From assembly GCF_004791695.1 (NCBI RefSeq), contig NZ_SRSO01000013.1, positions 1 to 64,000 on the forward strand: a stretch of DNA of 64,000 nt. The letters run 5' to 3'. This DNA is from Flavivirga rizhaonensis. GTDB taxonomy: Bacteria > Bacteroidota > Bacteroidia > Flavobacteriales > Flavobacteriaceae. Positions within the stretch are counted from its first letter, which is position 1; every line of letters starts with the position of its first letter. The position numbers and the translations under genes are program-made. The notes beneath the pieces are model-generated. The model ran no database searches. It was given only the letters and a program-made list of their open reading frames with translations, and had not been told where the DNA came from. Positions 16,845-26,595 of the stretch are shown in pieces.

Positions 16845-19800
16845 ATGAAAAAAATAATAAATAAATCATTTGGAATATTTCTATTGTTTAGTTTATGCGC
16901 TGGTTTTTCTTATGCTCAAAAAAAGGTGTCAGGAAAAGTTGTAGACCAATCAGGATTCTCCATTCCTGGAACTTCAATTGTTGAAAAAAATACAACAAAT
17001 GGTGTCTCAACAGATTTTGATGGTTCTTTTACTTTATATGTTGAAAACGAAAACGCCATTTTAGAAATTTCTTCAATGGGTTTTAAAACTCAAGAAGTAC
17101 CAGTTTTAAATACATCAACATTTACTATCGTTTTATTAGAAGATATTTCACAATTAGAAGAAGTTGTTGTAATTGGTTATCAAACGGTTAAAAAGAGTGA
17201 CGTTACAGGAGCTGTTAGTAAAATTAATACCGAGGAATTATCAGAAATACCAGCAAACTCTGTAGAAGAATTATTAGTAGGCCGTGTTTCAGGTTTAATA
17301 ATTGGAAACCCTTCAGATGATCCCGGCGCGGGATTAAATGTTAGAATCCGTGGAGCAAGTTCGTTTACTGCGACAACACCTTTAATAGTCGTTGATGGAT
17401 TTCCTTTAGGAGATGCTGGTAATTTAAAACAAATTAACCCTGCAGATATCGTTTCTGTTGAGGTACTAAAAGATGCGTCTGCCGCATCAATCTACGGTTC
17501 CAGAGGAGCAAATGGTGTGATTTTAGTAACAACAAGAAGGGGTAAAGAAGGAAAAATGGCTGTTAATTTTACAGGAATCACAACCGTTAGTGATTTTGCT
17601 TCAGAATTTGATATCTTCAAGAATCCAGTAAATCTCGCAGTATTAACTGACGAAGGTAGAGTTAATTCAGGTTTGACTCCTATATATGTAGGAGCAGAAG
17701 ATGTTAATGGTACTTTTTTCCCTTCTATTTCACAAATAAGAGACGGGTATCCAACAACAGATTATGTTGATTATGCTTTTAGAACAACTATTAATAAAAA
17801 TTACAACGTAAGCATTTATGGAGGCACCGAAAAAACGAAGTATAATTTTGGATTAAACCTAAATACACAAGATGGTGTAGTGAGGAATAACGATTTATCT
17901 AAAGTAACGGTTAGTTTTGGAATTGACCAAAAACTTAATGATAAGGTAAGTCTCTCTACAAACATGAATATTTCCAGAGGAAAAAGAAGTGATAATGGTG
18001 GGATTTCTTTTGACAGAAATATATTGTTTCCAATTTTTGACGAGAATAATAATTTTTTCAAAGCAAATGATAATGATTTTGCCAACCCAGCAGCACTTAC
18101 AGAGTTAAGAGTAAATGAAACCAAAACATTAGATTTAATATCTTCCTCTATATTTTTATGGCAAATAAATGATGCTTTAAAGTTTAAATCGCAATTTAAC
18201 TATAGTTTAGGGTCTTCATTTCAAGAACGCTATTTTCCTGATACATACACACAATTAGGTTTTGAAGGAAATGGTGTGGCATTTAATGATAACTTTCAAA
18301 ATCAACGTGTCGTAGTCGATGCTTATTTTACTTATAATAAGACGTTTGCAGAAAAACATGCCTTGACTTTATTAGCAGGGTATTCAAGTGAATATTTTGA
18401 AGTGAGAACGTCGCAACTTAGAGCTCAGGATTTTGTTAATGGTTCTTTAGGAGCTGGAAATTTAAGTCTAGGGAATGAACAACGTACTTCTAATGACTTT
18501 ATAGAAACAGCTTTATCTTCTGCAATTTCAAGGCTAAACTATACTTTTGATGATAAAGTGTTATTCACATTTACAGGTCGTTTGGACGGTTCATCAAATT
18601 TTGGAGCCAATAATAAATATGCATTTTTTCCATCTGGAGCTATAAGTTGGAAAATGCAAAAAGAGGCCTTTGTAAAGGAAGGTCTGCCATTTGTTAATGA
18701 GTTAAAACCAAGGGTGAGTTATGGTATTGTAGGGAACCAAGCAATCGGGCCATTCGAAACATTAAATAGACTAGGAAATGGGCGTTACTTTACAAATGAT
18801 GGTTTTGTAACTACAATTGGACCAGGCATCATCTCAAATAATGGCATCTTTATAGAGTCAAGAGGTTTAGGTAATCCAGACCTTAGGTGGGAAACAACCA
18901 AGGTTTTTAATGTAGGTCTCGATTTTTCTGGATTTCATCGTCGTTTAGATTTCGCTTTCGAATTCTACAATAAAACTACAGACGATTTACTTGTAGATAG
19001 TACATTACCACCAACTTCAGGTTTTGATTTTTTAAGAATAAATGCAGGTAAAATTGAAAACAAAGGTATCGAGTTAAGCCTAAATTATGATGTTGTTAGA
19101 AAGCAAGATTTTAAAATCTCTACAGGTTTGATATTTAATAGAAATAAAAATAAAGTGTTAAGTATAGGTCCACCAGAAACGACTTCTGTTTTAAGCGATG
19201 ATTTTGGTAATCAATATAGATTTACTGGTACTAATTTTAGAGATCAGTACAGATCAAACATTAATGTCTTCGCTATAAACCACCCCGTAAATGTGTTTTA
19301 TGGTGCTGTAGTTAGAGGGATCGTTCAGAGTGAGGCAGAAGGACTGTTTAATGGCCTTACGGGAGCAGCTGCTCAACCAGGAGAATTTTTGTATGAAGAT
19401 ATAAATGGAGATGGGCAAATAGACCCTTTTGGAGCAGATAGAACCATCATTGGAGACCCGAACCCAGATTTTTCAGCTAGTTTCACTTTAGATGCATCAT
19501 ATAAAAACTGGGAACTGTCAGCCTTATTTAATGGATCGTTTGGAGGTGATGTAGTAAACATGAATAAATTTAGTACAGGAGCTGGAGGCGGACAAGTAAG
19601 CAACCTTTTACAGCGATGGTCACCAGATAATCGTTCTACAGCCTATCCATCTTTAAGAGATAATAGAAATGTAGCATTCTCAGATTGGTGGATCGAAGAC
19701 GGAAGTTTTGTAAGGATCCAAAATGTTAGACTAGGTTACAATTTAGGTATTAAGAATATAAGATGTATCGATAATGCTAAGATTTATTTTAGTGGAGATA

Positions 19801-19919
19801 ATTTATATAATTTCACTAATTACAGCGGTATAGACCCCGAAGTCAATTTGCAGGGTACAGATCAAAATAGAGTACCAAGGTTAAGAAGATTCTCATTAGG
19901 TTTAGATATAACATTTTAG
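16845..19919 (+). CDS. SusC/RagA TonB-dependent outer-membrane transporter (mannoside PUL)
   Basis: A 1024-residue outer-membrane channel that would import oligosaccharides with its SusD partner, powered by TonB. A signal peptide (IFLLFSLCAGFSYAQ) is followed by a CarboxypepD_reg-like domain (SGKVVDQSGFSIPGTSIVEK...STDFDGSF). The TonB-box-like region and plug come next (LEEVVVIGYQTVKKSDVTGA; VLKDASAASIYGSRGANGVILVTT), then a 22-strand barrel ending in an aromatic residue (LGLDITF). It heads an operon with SusD 10 bases downstream. Length is typical. Confidence 0.96.
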   Translation: MKKIINKSFGIFLLFSLCAGFSYAQKKVSGKVVDQSGFSIPGTSIVEKNTTNGVSTDFDGSFTLYVENENAILEISSMGFKTQEVPVLNTSTFTIVLLEDISQLEEVVVIGYQTVKKSDVTGAVSKINTEELSEIPANSVEELLVGRVSGLIIGNPSDDPGAGLNVRIRGASSFTATTPLIVVDGFPLGDAGNLKQINPADIVSVEVLKDASAASIYGSRGANGVILVTTRRGKEGKMAVNFTGITTVSDFASEFDIFKNPVNLAVLTDEGRVNSGLTPIYVGAEDVNGTFFPSISQIRDGYPTTDYVDYAFRTTINKNYNVSIYGGTEKTKYNFGLNLNTQDGVVRNNDLSKVTVSFGIDQKLNDKVSLSTNMNISRGKRSDNGGISFDRNILFPIFDENNNFFKANDNDFANPAALTELRVNETKTLDLISSSIFLWQINDALKFKSQFNYSLGSSFQERYFPDTYTQLGFEGNGVAFNDNFQNQRVVVDAYFTYNKTFAEKHALTLLAGYSSEYFEVRTSQLRAQDFVNGSLGAGNLSLGNEQRTSNDFIETALSSAISRLNYTFDDKVLFTFTGRLDGSSNFGANNKYAFFPSGAISWKMQKEAFVKEGLPFVNELKPRVSYGIVGNQAIGPFETLNRLGNGRYFTNDGFVTTIGPGIISNNGIFIESRGLGNPDLRWETTKVFNVGLDFSGFHRRLDFAFEFYNKTTDDLLVDSTLPPTSGFDFLRINAGKIENKGIELSLNYDVVRKQDFKISTGLIFNRNKNKVLSIGPPETTSVLSDDFGNQYRFTGTNFRDQYRSNINVFAINHPVNVFYGAVVRGIVQSEAEGLFNGLTGAAAQPGEFLYEDINGDGQIDPFGADRTIIGDPNPDFSASFTLDASYKNWELSALFNGSFGGDVVNMNKFSTGAGGGQVSNLLQRWSPDNRSTAYPSLRDNRNVAFSDWWIEDGSFVRIQNVRLGYNLGIKNIRCIDNAKIYFSGDNLYNFTNYSGIDPEVNLQGTDQNRVPRLRRFSLGLDITF

Positions 19920-19929
19920 AAAATTAATT

Positions 19930-21405
19930 ATGAAAAAAATATATATAGTAATATTCGGACTTGTTTTGGCCTCATGCTCTTTGGAGCCAGAACCAACAAC
20001 TTTCTTGTCAGATTCTAATTTTTATAATACCGCTGAAGAAGCAAACTCGGCCATACTGCATAGTTACCAAACCATGACGCTTTTGGATTATTTAAGGCCT
20101 TACATGAATATTCCAACAACAGCCTCAGAAGAAACATTTCCGAAAGAAGGAGAAGGTTTAAATATTGATCAGTTTGATAATTTTAACATCGATGATAGAA
20201 ATCAGAATTTAGAACAATTCTTCAGACTGTCTTACATTGGTTTAAATAGAGCGAATACAGTTATTGAAAAAACAGAAGAAGTAACTTATGATGCCGATTT
20301 AGCGAATAAATATCAAGGAGAAGGTTTGTTTTTAAGGTCTTGGCATCATTTTATGCTAGTTAGATTATTTGGTGAAATACCATTAAAAACAAGTGCTGTA
20401 GATGAGCTAAGCGAAGTATTCGGTGCCCAAAATAGCTCGATAGAAACCATTTATAATTCAATAATATCAGATTTAAATAGAGCCATAGACTTACTTCCAA
20501 TAGAAAAAGTAGGAGGAAGAGCAGATAAGGTAGCAGCCCAGGCATTACTTTCAAAAGTATACATTACTATGGCCTCAGCAAAAAGCACAGGAAGTCCTAG
20601 TTACGAATGGGTTTCTGGTGCAGATACTTATTATAATTTAGCGTCACAAACGGCCTCAGAAGTCATTAATAATCAATCTGTTTATACATTCGACCCAGAT
20701 TTACTTCATATTTATGATGTGTCTACAGCAGACGCTTTTAATGGTCCTGAACATATCTTTTTTATCCCTCAAGATAGAAGTGGACAGGATGAAGGAGAAT
20801 TTTCTAAACTATCAAAATTCTTTATTCCAGCAAATGCACCTTCATCCTCTTTTCTGCCAGACGGAACAGCAACTCATGGTGGTTTTGGTGTTTATGTTAC
20901 AGAGCTTCCATTTTTATCGTCGTTTAATTCTAATGACAGAAGAAAAAATGAACTTGTAATTGATGAGTTGTATGATGCAGCAGCAGGTGGGAGTTTGGTA
21001 TGGACACCATCTGGAGGTGAATCACAGCCTTTTTCCAGAAAATATATCGATCCAAATTATGAAGGAGATAAGACAAGTACACATCCGTATTTATTGAGGT
21101 ACTCAGACATTCTTTTAATTTATGCAGAAGCAGAAGGCCCAACAGTTGAAGGTTACAATGCTGTTAATCAGATTAGGAATAGAGCTGGTTTGGTAGATTT
21201 ACAACCAGGATTATCGGCAGCAGATTTTAGAGAAAAAATTATAGAAGAACGTTCTTTTGAATTAGCTTTTGAAGGCCACAGATTATATGATTTGAGGAGA
21301 ACAAATAAAATACAGTCTGTCCTTACAGGAATTTATGGAAAAACAATCACTAATAGTGCTTATTTTTTCCCAATTCCAGCAATTGAAGGCGAGTTGAATA
21401 ACTAA
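19930..21405 (+). CDS. SusD/RagB surface glycan-binding lipoprotein
   Basis: A 491-residue partner of the preceding SusC, expected to form the hinged lid over the transporter. The lipoprotein signal peptide is IVIFGLVLASC, with the lipobox Cys at residue 16 or so. TPR-like helices follow. The RagB/SusD C-terminal signature is visible: LLRYSDILLIYAEA, then AVNQIRNRAGL and EERSFELAFEGHRLYDLRRT. Length is normal. The ligand is inferred from the enzymes encoded downstream. Confidence 0.95.
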   Translation: MKKIYIVIFGLVLASCSLEPEPTTFLSDSNFYNTAEEANSAILHSYQTMTLLDYLRPYMNIPTTASEETFPKEGEGLNIDQFDNFNIDDRNQNLEQFFRLSYIGLNRANTVIEKTEEVTYDADLANKYQGEGLFLRSWHHFMLVRLFGEIPLKTSAVDELSEVFGAQNSSIETIYNSIISDLNRAIDLLPIEKVGGRADKVAAQALLSKVYITMASAKSTGSPSYEWVSGADTYYNLASQTASEVINNQSVYTFDPDLLHIYDVSTADAFNGPEHIFFIPQDRSGQDEGEFSKLSKFFIPANAPSSSFLPDGTATHGGFGVYVTELPFLSSFNSNDRRKNELVIDELYDAAAGGSLVWTPSGGESQPFSRKYIDPNYEGDKTSTHPYLLRYSDILLIYAEAEGPTVEGYNAVNQIRNRAGLVDLQPGLSAADFREKIIEERSFELAFEGHRLYDLRRTNKIQSVLTGIYGKTITNSAYFFPIPAIEGELNN

Positions 21406-21418
21406 AAAAAAGAGAATT

Positions 21419-22369
21419 ATGAAAAATCAAATTTTAAAATTAGTACTTTTTATTTTCGTTGCAGCTTTTGTTGTATCATGTCAAGAAGATCCATTAGAGG
21501 ATATTATAAGTAACGATAGACAGTTTTTATCTTTTAAAATTGAAGGACAAGTAGGACCATCAATAATAAAGTCTATAGGCGAAGATTCTGGAACGATAGA
21601 ATTGTTTGCTTTAACAGATAATGTGAATTTAAATAATATCACGCCAATATTTGAAGTGTCTGAAAAAGGGTCAGTTTCTCCACAAGAAGGCGAGGCCGTA
21701 AACTTTAATAATAATGATGGCTCATTTACCTATCAAATCGTTTCTGAATCTGGTAAATCAAGAGCATGGACCGTAATAATTAATACATACGATTCTACTT
21801 TAGATGGAAATTGGAAAGTAAGTTCATTGATCTACGATTGGCATATAGGGTTAAACAATGATTGGGGATGGGGTGTTTTTGGGCCTTATGATGTAGCAAC
21901 AAGCTCTTACGATCCTGCAAATTATGCCCCAGAAGTACTCGCAAAAGATTTTCCAAATGTAGCTTTTGAAGAAGATAATACTTTAGAGTTTCGGACGCTT
22001 TTAATTAATGAAAATGGTAACCCAGAGGGCGCTTTTTCTTTTGGAGCTGGTGCAGATAATACCTTTTCTTCCTTTGTCTTAGATCCAGATCATAAAGGGA
22101 ATGTAAGAGACTATTCAGATAGGTACAGACAAATGCCAGAAGGAAATGGTGTTTGGGAATATAACGAACTAGGAAAAGTAATCACACTTTGGGAAGGTAA
22201 TAAAAATGGTCCCAGCGTAAAAGGTGATGTAACAGTAGATGCACAAGGTAATATTACCATAGCTTTTAATATTTGGGAAGATGCCTTTACATGGGATCAT
22301 TGGGATGCAGAATCACACATACAAAACGCCTATACCATTTATTACAATTTTGAAGAAGATAACCTATAA
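21419..22369 (+). CDS. Surface glycan-binding-like lipoprotein of the PUL
   Basis: A 316-residue lipoprotein: signal AAFVVSC, then an acidic stretch typical of surface-exposed Bacteroidota lipoproteins (CQEDPLEDIIS). Residues about 35-125 resemble the DUF5018-type Ig-like domain of SusE/SGBP-like proteins (SFKIEGQVGPSIIKS... TPIFEVSEKGSVSPQEGE). The C-terminal half is rich in Trp and Asp (DWHIGLNNDWGWGVFG, FTWDHWDAESH), which suits a sugar-binding surface. It sits in the SGBP position right after SusD, so it probably presents glycan to SusCD. This is inferred, and no catalytic motif is seen. Confidence 0.75.
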   Translation: MKNQILKLVLFIFVAAFVVSCQEDPLEDIISNDRQFLSFKIEGQVGPSIIKSIGEDSGTIELFALTDNVNLNNITPIFEVSEKGSVSPQEGEAVNFNNNDGSFTYQIVSESGKSRAWTVIINTYDSTLDGNWKVSSLIYDWHIGLNNDWGWGVFGPYDVATSSYDPANYAPEVLAKDFPNVAFEEDNTLEFRTLLINENGNPEGAFSFGAGADNTFSSFVLDPDHKGNVRDYSDRYRQMPEGNGVWEYNELGKVITLWEGNKNGPSVKGDVTVDAQGNITIAFNIWEDAFTWDHWDAESHIQNAYTIYYNFEEDNL

Positions 22370-22377
22370 TTAGAAAA

Positions 22378-23913
22378 ATGAAAAAAGAATATTTTAAGCC
22401 CCGTTTTAGATTTAGTTTACTAATTCTAGTAATAATATTTTGTGCAATAAGTGCTTTTAGCTGTGATGATGATCATGACGTTAAAATTGAAGAAAAATCA
22501 AACGATTTGGTTGTTAAAACCAGAGAAGTATTAGTAGAATCTTATATAGGTAATGGCGTACAATGGGATCCATATCCACAAGCATATCGTTACTGGAACC
22601 AACCAATACAAGATGCAGATTGGAACAAGATGTATGCGCGTCTGGATTATATGAAGCCAAGTTTTATACGTGTTGTATTTGGATCTTATGACAAATATGC
22701 TATATCTAGTGCAGATAGTTATGACCCAACAGCATTGTATGAGGGATTGGGTAAGATTTTACAATACTGTCAAGACAATGATATTACTGTTATGCTAGGA
22801 GATTGGGGGTATAATCAAGTTGATTCTAATCAAGATATAATTTTTGAAAACAGAATCGATAATGCTGTTAATTATTTGGACTATCTGGTAAATACACAAG
22901 GGTTTACATGCATTAAATATTATACGACAATCAATGAACCTAATTTAAGTGGATCTGCAGCTAATGGTAATTATAACGTTTGGAAAAATGCAACTGCTTA
23001 CTTCTATGATAAAATGGTTGAAGCTGGATTAGACACTCAGGTAAAGTTAGCAGGACCAGATATTGCTATTTTTAATGATAATGATGTGTCTTGGATTACA
23101 GATACAGAGTCCGATTTAGGCAATAAAATAGACTTATACGATGTTCATACCTATCCATCAAGAGGCGCTTTGTTTAGTGGAGAGTTTGAAGAATTACTAA
23201 ATGTATATAAATCTCGAGTACCAGCAGGAAAACAAATTGTAATTGGAGAATTTGGTTTTAAATATGAGACAGGATCCTCAAGAATGGATGTGGAATTAAG
23301 CAATGAGAATTTGAATAACATCAATTCAGACCCATTCATTGGAACTGACTCCAACACCTTAGTAGATCAATATATACATGGTGTAGACTTAGTTGGATTA
23401 AATATGAAAATCATAAATTCTGGATTTGCAGGAGCCATTAATTGGAATTTAGATGATGCCATGCATAGTAGCTCGACTTCTGGTCAAGATTTAAAAGTTT
23501 GGGGATACTGGAATGTATTGGGAGAAGAACTATTAGGGAACTCCGAAAAAGAAACTCTAAGACCTCATTTCTACTCTTTCTCTCTCATTTCAAGATATAT
23601 GCAAAAAGAATCTAAAGTGTATAAAGTAGAAGTTCCGGAATTAGTAGGATTAGATGCTATTGCAGTAGAAAAAGATGGAAAATATATGATTGCTATTAAC
23701 AACATGAGTAATAACGAATACAATATAAACTTCTCGTTAGATAACGGTAATGAATTATCGGGATTAAAAAAGTTCATATATAAAGAAGTTAACAGGTTAG
23801 TTGATGCTGATGGTTTCCCTTTACCAGAGGAAGAGAACCTATCTATTGGAAAAGGAAATATCATTAATATTAAGCCGGAAACACTTACTGTATACACAAA
23901 CTTTGATTTTTAA
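22378..23913 (+). CDS. Clan GH-A-like glycoside hydrolase, lipoprotein, family unassigned
   Basis: A 511-residue protein with an N-terminal hydrophobic segment ending at Cys (ISAFSC, then an acidic DDDHD run), so a probable surface lipoprotein. A TIM-barrel retaining hydrolase is suggested by YTTINEPNLSG (acid/base Glu-187) and IVIGEFGFKY (nucleophile Glu-291), the NEP...E pattern of clan GH-A. A beta-sandwich-like tail follows from about residue 410. I cannot place it in GH5, GH39 or another family with confidence. It is a paralogue of the protein at 24994-26547, with the acid/base at the same residue number, and lies 8 bases after the SGBP-like gene. Confidence 0.78.
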   Translation: MKKEYFKPRFRFSLLILVIIFCAISAFSCDDDHDVKIEEKSNDLVVKTREVLVESYIGNGVQWDPYPQAYRYWNQPIQDADWNKMYARLDYMKPSFIRVVFGSYDKYAISSADSYDPTALYEGLGKILQYCQDNDITVMLGDWGYNQVDSNQDIIFENRIDNAVNYLDYLVNTQGFTCIKYYTTINEPNLSGSAANGNYNVWKNATAYFYDKMVEAGLDTQVKLAGPDIAIFNDNDVSWITDTESDLGNKIDLYDVHTYPSRGALFSGEFEELLNVYKSRVPAGKQIVIGEFGFKYETGSSRMDVELSNENLNNINSDPFIGTDSNTLVDQYIHGVDLVGLNMKIINSGFAGAINWNLDDAMHSSSTSGQDLKVWGYWNVLGEELLGNSEKETLRPHFYSFSLISRYMQKESKVYKVEVPELVGLDAIAVEKDGKYMIAINNMSNNEYNINFSLDNGNELSGLKKFIYKEVNRLVDADGFPLPEEENLSIGKGNIINIKPETLTVYTNFDF

Positions 23914-23948
23914 ATTAAAAAATTAAAGCCTAGCAACTAGAATAATCA

Positions 23949-25001
23949 ATGAATAATACAAAAGATAAAGTAAAGACCATTCGTTTAAAAAAGTACGAAA
24001 ACAACCCTATTTTAAGTCCTAACTCTCAAAGCGAATGGGAAAACTTAGTAGTTTGTAATCCAGGAGTATGGTACGAGAACGGTAAATTTTCTATGCTATA
24101 TAGAGCCGCTGGAAATGATGAAGAACATTTAATTAGATTTGGATTGGCTGAAAGTGTAGATGGCATAAATTTTACAAGAGTGTCAAACAAACCCGTATTT
24201 TCTCCTAGCATAGATGGACCAGATATGGGAGGTGTAGAAGATGCCCGAATAGTAAAGTTTGGAGATGATTTTTATATCACCTATGCTTACAGGCCATTTC
24301 CACCTGGACAATATTGGAAATTTGAACATGATGTTATTATGTTGCCAGAATCTGGAGAAGACGCCCCTTTGGTATACAAGAATAACATAGCAAATTCTGG
24401 CTTGGCTATTTCAAGAGATCTTAGAACTTTTAAACGATTAGGAAGAATTACGTCTTCTAATTTAGATGATAGAGATGTGATTCTATTTCCAGAAAAGATA
24501 CATGGAAAATTTGCCATGCTTCACAGACCAAAAGAATGGGTGGGAGAAAAGTATGGTACAAATCATCCTGCAATCTGGATTCGTTTTTCTGATGATCTAA
24601 TGGTATGGGAAACACCAAGTACTTTATTACTAGCAGGAAGAGAAGATTCATGGGAGGTGAAAATAGGAGGAAGTACGCCGCCCTTAAAAACTAAAGATGG
24701 TTGGTTGATTATTTACCATGGCGTAGAAAATGGCGGCTTAGGTTATTATAGAGTGGGTGCTGCATTATTAGATATTAATGACCCAACAAAGGTTATTGGG
24801 CGTATTAAAGACTGGATCATGGAACCGGAACATGACTATGAAATCAATGGATATTATAATGGCTGTGTATTTCCAACAGGAAATGTTATTATAGAAGATA
24901 CGCTATATGTATACTATGGTGGTGCAGATAAGTATGTTGGTCTGGCAACATGTAGTGTTCATGAACTGCTAGGCCAATTAAAAAATAGTTTAAATGCCTA
25001 A
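23949..25001 (+). CDS. GH130 beta-mannoside phosphorylase/hydrolase
   Basis: A 350-residue five-bladed beta-propeller enzyme of GH130, which acts on beta-mannosides, mostly by phosphorolysis. The catalytic Asp-98 lies in MGGVEDARIV. The RDVILFPEKIHGK block with Lys-183 and the HRP triplet (His-192, Arg-193) match the phosphate-binding residues of the phosphorylase subfamilies rather than the hydrolase ones, which points to phosphorolysis. There is no signal peptide, so it is presumably cytosolic and would yield mannose 1-phosphate from imported mannosides. Substrate (mannobiose, mannosylglucose or other) cannot be read. It overlaps the next gene by 8 bases. Confidence 0.92.
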   Translation: MNNTKDKVKTIRLKKYENNPILSPNSQSEWENLVVCNPGVWYENGKFSMLYRAAGNDEEHLIRFGLAESVDGINFTRVSNKPVFSPSIDGPDMGGVEDARIVKFGDDFYITYAYRPFPPGQYWKFEHDVIMLPESGEDAPLVYKNNIANSGLAISRDLRTFKRLGRITSSNLDDRDVILFPEKIHGKFAMLHRPKEWVGEKYGTNHPAIWIRFSDDLMVWETPSTLLLAGREDSWEVKIGGSTPPLKTKDGWLIIYHGVENGGLGYYRVGAALLDINDPTKVIGRIKDWIMEPEHDYEINGYYNGCVFPTGNVIIEDTLYVYYGGADKYVGLATCSVHELLGQLKNSLNA

Positions 25002-26547
25002 AGCTTTAGTTAGTTTCATACTATTGATTATTTTGTTTAGTTGTAAGGAAGCAGGTACGATTGATAAAAGATATAAGCTTAAGTTTAAGAAATCTAATAT
25101 CATCGACCTGCCATTTATTGGTCATGGAGTGCAGTGGTCTGCATACCCCCATGCCGATTCGTATGAAGCAGAATGGGGCTTTTTAATGACAGATGAAAAA
25201 TGGAACGAATTATACAAACGACTAGACTTTGTGAATCCACACATAATACGTGTTATGGATGTTTCAACTTGGCGTTATTACAAAGGATTAGATGTAAATA
25301 ATCAACCCATTTTGGATTTCAATACGCAAGAGGTTAAAAGTTTATATAAAGTTTTAGACTATTGCCAAAAAAATGACATTACAGTTCTTTTTGGAGAATG
25401 GGGAGCACCAGGGCTTTGGAAAACAGATAAAAATCCAAACAATATTAATAGAGCAGATGATGTTCGTTGGATTGAAATGATTACTAAATATCTTGAACAT
25501 CTAATTGTTGAAAAAGGATACACCTGTATCAAGTATTATAATTTAGTTAACGAACCTAATGGCTATTGGGCATCCACAAATGGAGACTGGGAACAATGGA
25601 AGGCAGGTTATCAGTTGCTAAATAATACTTTAAAATCTAAAGGATTAGATAAATACGTAACCTTGGCAGGGCCAGATGCAGTAACACAATGGAATCATCC
25701 AACACATCCCAAAAAAGCCGAGGATTGGGTATATTCAACAATAAATGATCTGGATAGTATAACAGCTCTATACGATTTTCATATTTATGCAGATCAAGAG
25801 TTAATTAGAACAGGGAATTTTCAAACCTACTTAACACCATTTACGACCGAAGTCAAAAAGACAAAAAAACCATTAATTCTTGGTGAGTTAGGAATGAAAT
25901 ATAGCGGTGATCTTAAGGAAGAAAACCTTAAGAAAGGAAAAGCCGATCCTTTTGCAGGTCCCGACGATTCCAGTATGTTTGTTTACGACTATTTTTACGG
26001 GGTCGATATGGCAGATGCAGCCATACAGAGCATGCTTGCTGGAGTAGGAGGGGCTGTTGCATGGGATCTAGATGATGCTATGCATACTGTAGGAGATTTA
26101 GGTGAGAAAAGCCAATTAAAAAAATGGGGTATGTGGAATATTTTAGCCGAAGAATTTGGAGACCTTGAGGTAGATAAAACACCGAGACCTTGGTCTTACT
26201 CATGGACCTTACTTTGTAATTTATTTCCTCCCAATGCTAAGTTATACAAGCCTGAATTTTCGATAAAAAATGATAGTATTCGTGCTATTGCCTCAGTTAC
26301 AAATAAAAATGTAACGCTTGCAGTAGTTAATCAATCAAAAACATACAAAACATTTAATATTGAAACTGAAGGATTGATAAAAAAACGGAATCTCTATGTG
26401 TATGAATATATAGATGGTAAAAGAGCATTAAATGCTGATGGTTTTCCGGTGCCTTCAAAATCTTTTGAATATAATGAAAATGAGGTTGCAAATATTACTG
26501 TTCAGCCAAAAAGTGTTGTGTTTTTAAGTTCTATCTTACTCAACTAG
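24994..26547 (+). CDS. Second clan GH-A-like glycoside hydrolase, lipoprotein
   Basis: A 517-residue paralogue of the enzyme at 22378-23913. The lipoprotein signal is SFILLIILFSC. The barrel begins with FIGHGVQWSAYPHAD (compare YIGNGVQWDPYPQAY in the paralogue). The catalytic pair is inferred as Glu-187 (YNLVNEPNGYW) and Glu-298 (LILGELGMKY). The shared C-terminal motif AVAWDLDDAMH differs little from AINWNLDDAMH. The second copy has extra Trp/Tyr-rich loops (TWRYYKGLD, GEWGAPGLW), so the two probably cut different linkages or chain lengths. Start overlap with GH130 implies coupled translation. Confidence 0.78.
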   Translation: MPKALVSFILLIILFSCKEAGTIDKRYKLKFKKSNIIDLPFIGHGVQWSAYPHADSYEAEWGFLMTDEKWNELYKRLDFVNPHIIRVMDVSTWRYYKGLDVNNQPILDFNTQEVKSLYKVLDYCQKNDITVLFGEWGAPGLWKTDKNPNNINRADDVRWIEMITKYLEHLIVEKGYTCIKYYNLVNEPNGYWASTNGDWEQWKAGYQLLNNTLKSKGLDKYVTLAGPDAVTQWNHPTHPKKAEDWVYSTINDLDSITALYDFHIYADQELIRTGNFQTYLTPFTTEVKKTKKPLILGELGMKYSGDLKEENLKKGKADPFAGPDDSSMFVYDYFYGVDMADAAIQSMLAGVGGAVAWDLDDAMHTVGDLGEKSQLKKWGMWNILAEEFGDLEVDKTPRPWSYSWTLLCNLFPPNAKLYKPEFSIKNDSIRAIASVTNKNVTLAVVNQSKTYKTFNIETEGLIKKRNLYVYEYIDGKRALNADGFPVPSKSFEYNENEVANITVQPKSVVFLSSILLN

Positions 26548-26595
26548 TAATCACTACATTTTAGCATATAATTTAATATAGATGAAATCATCATT

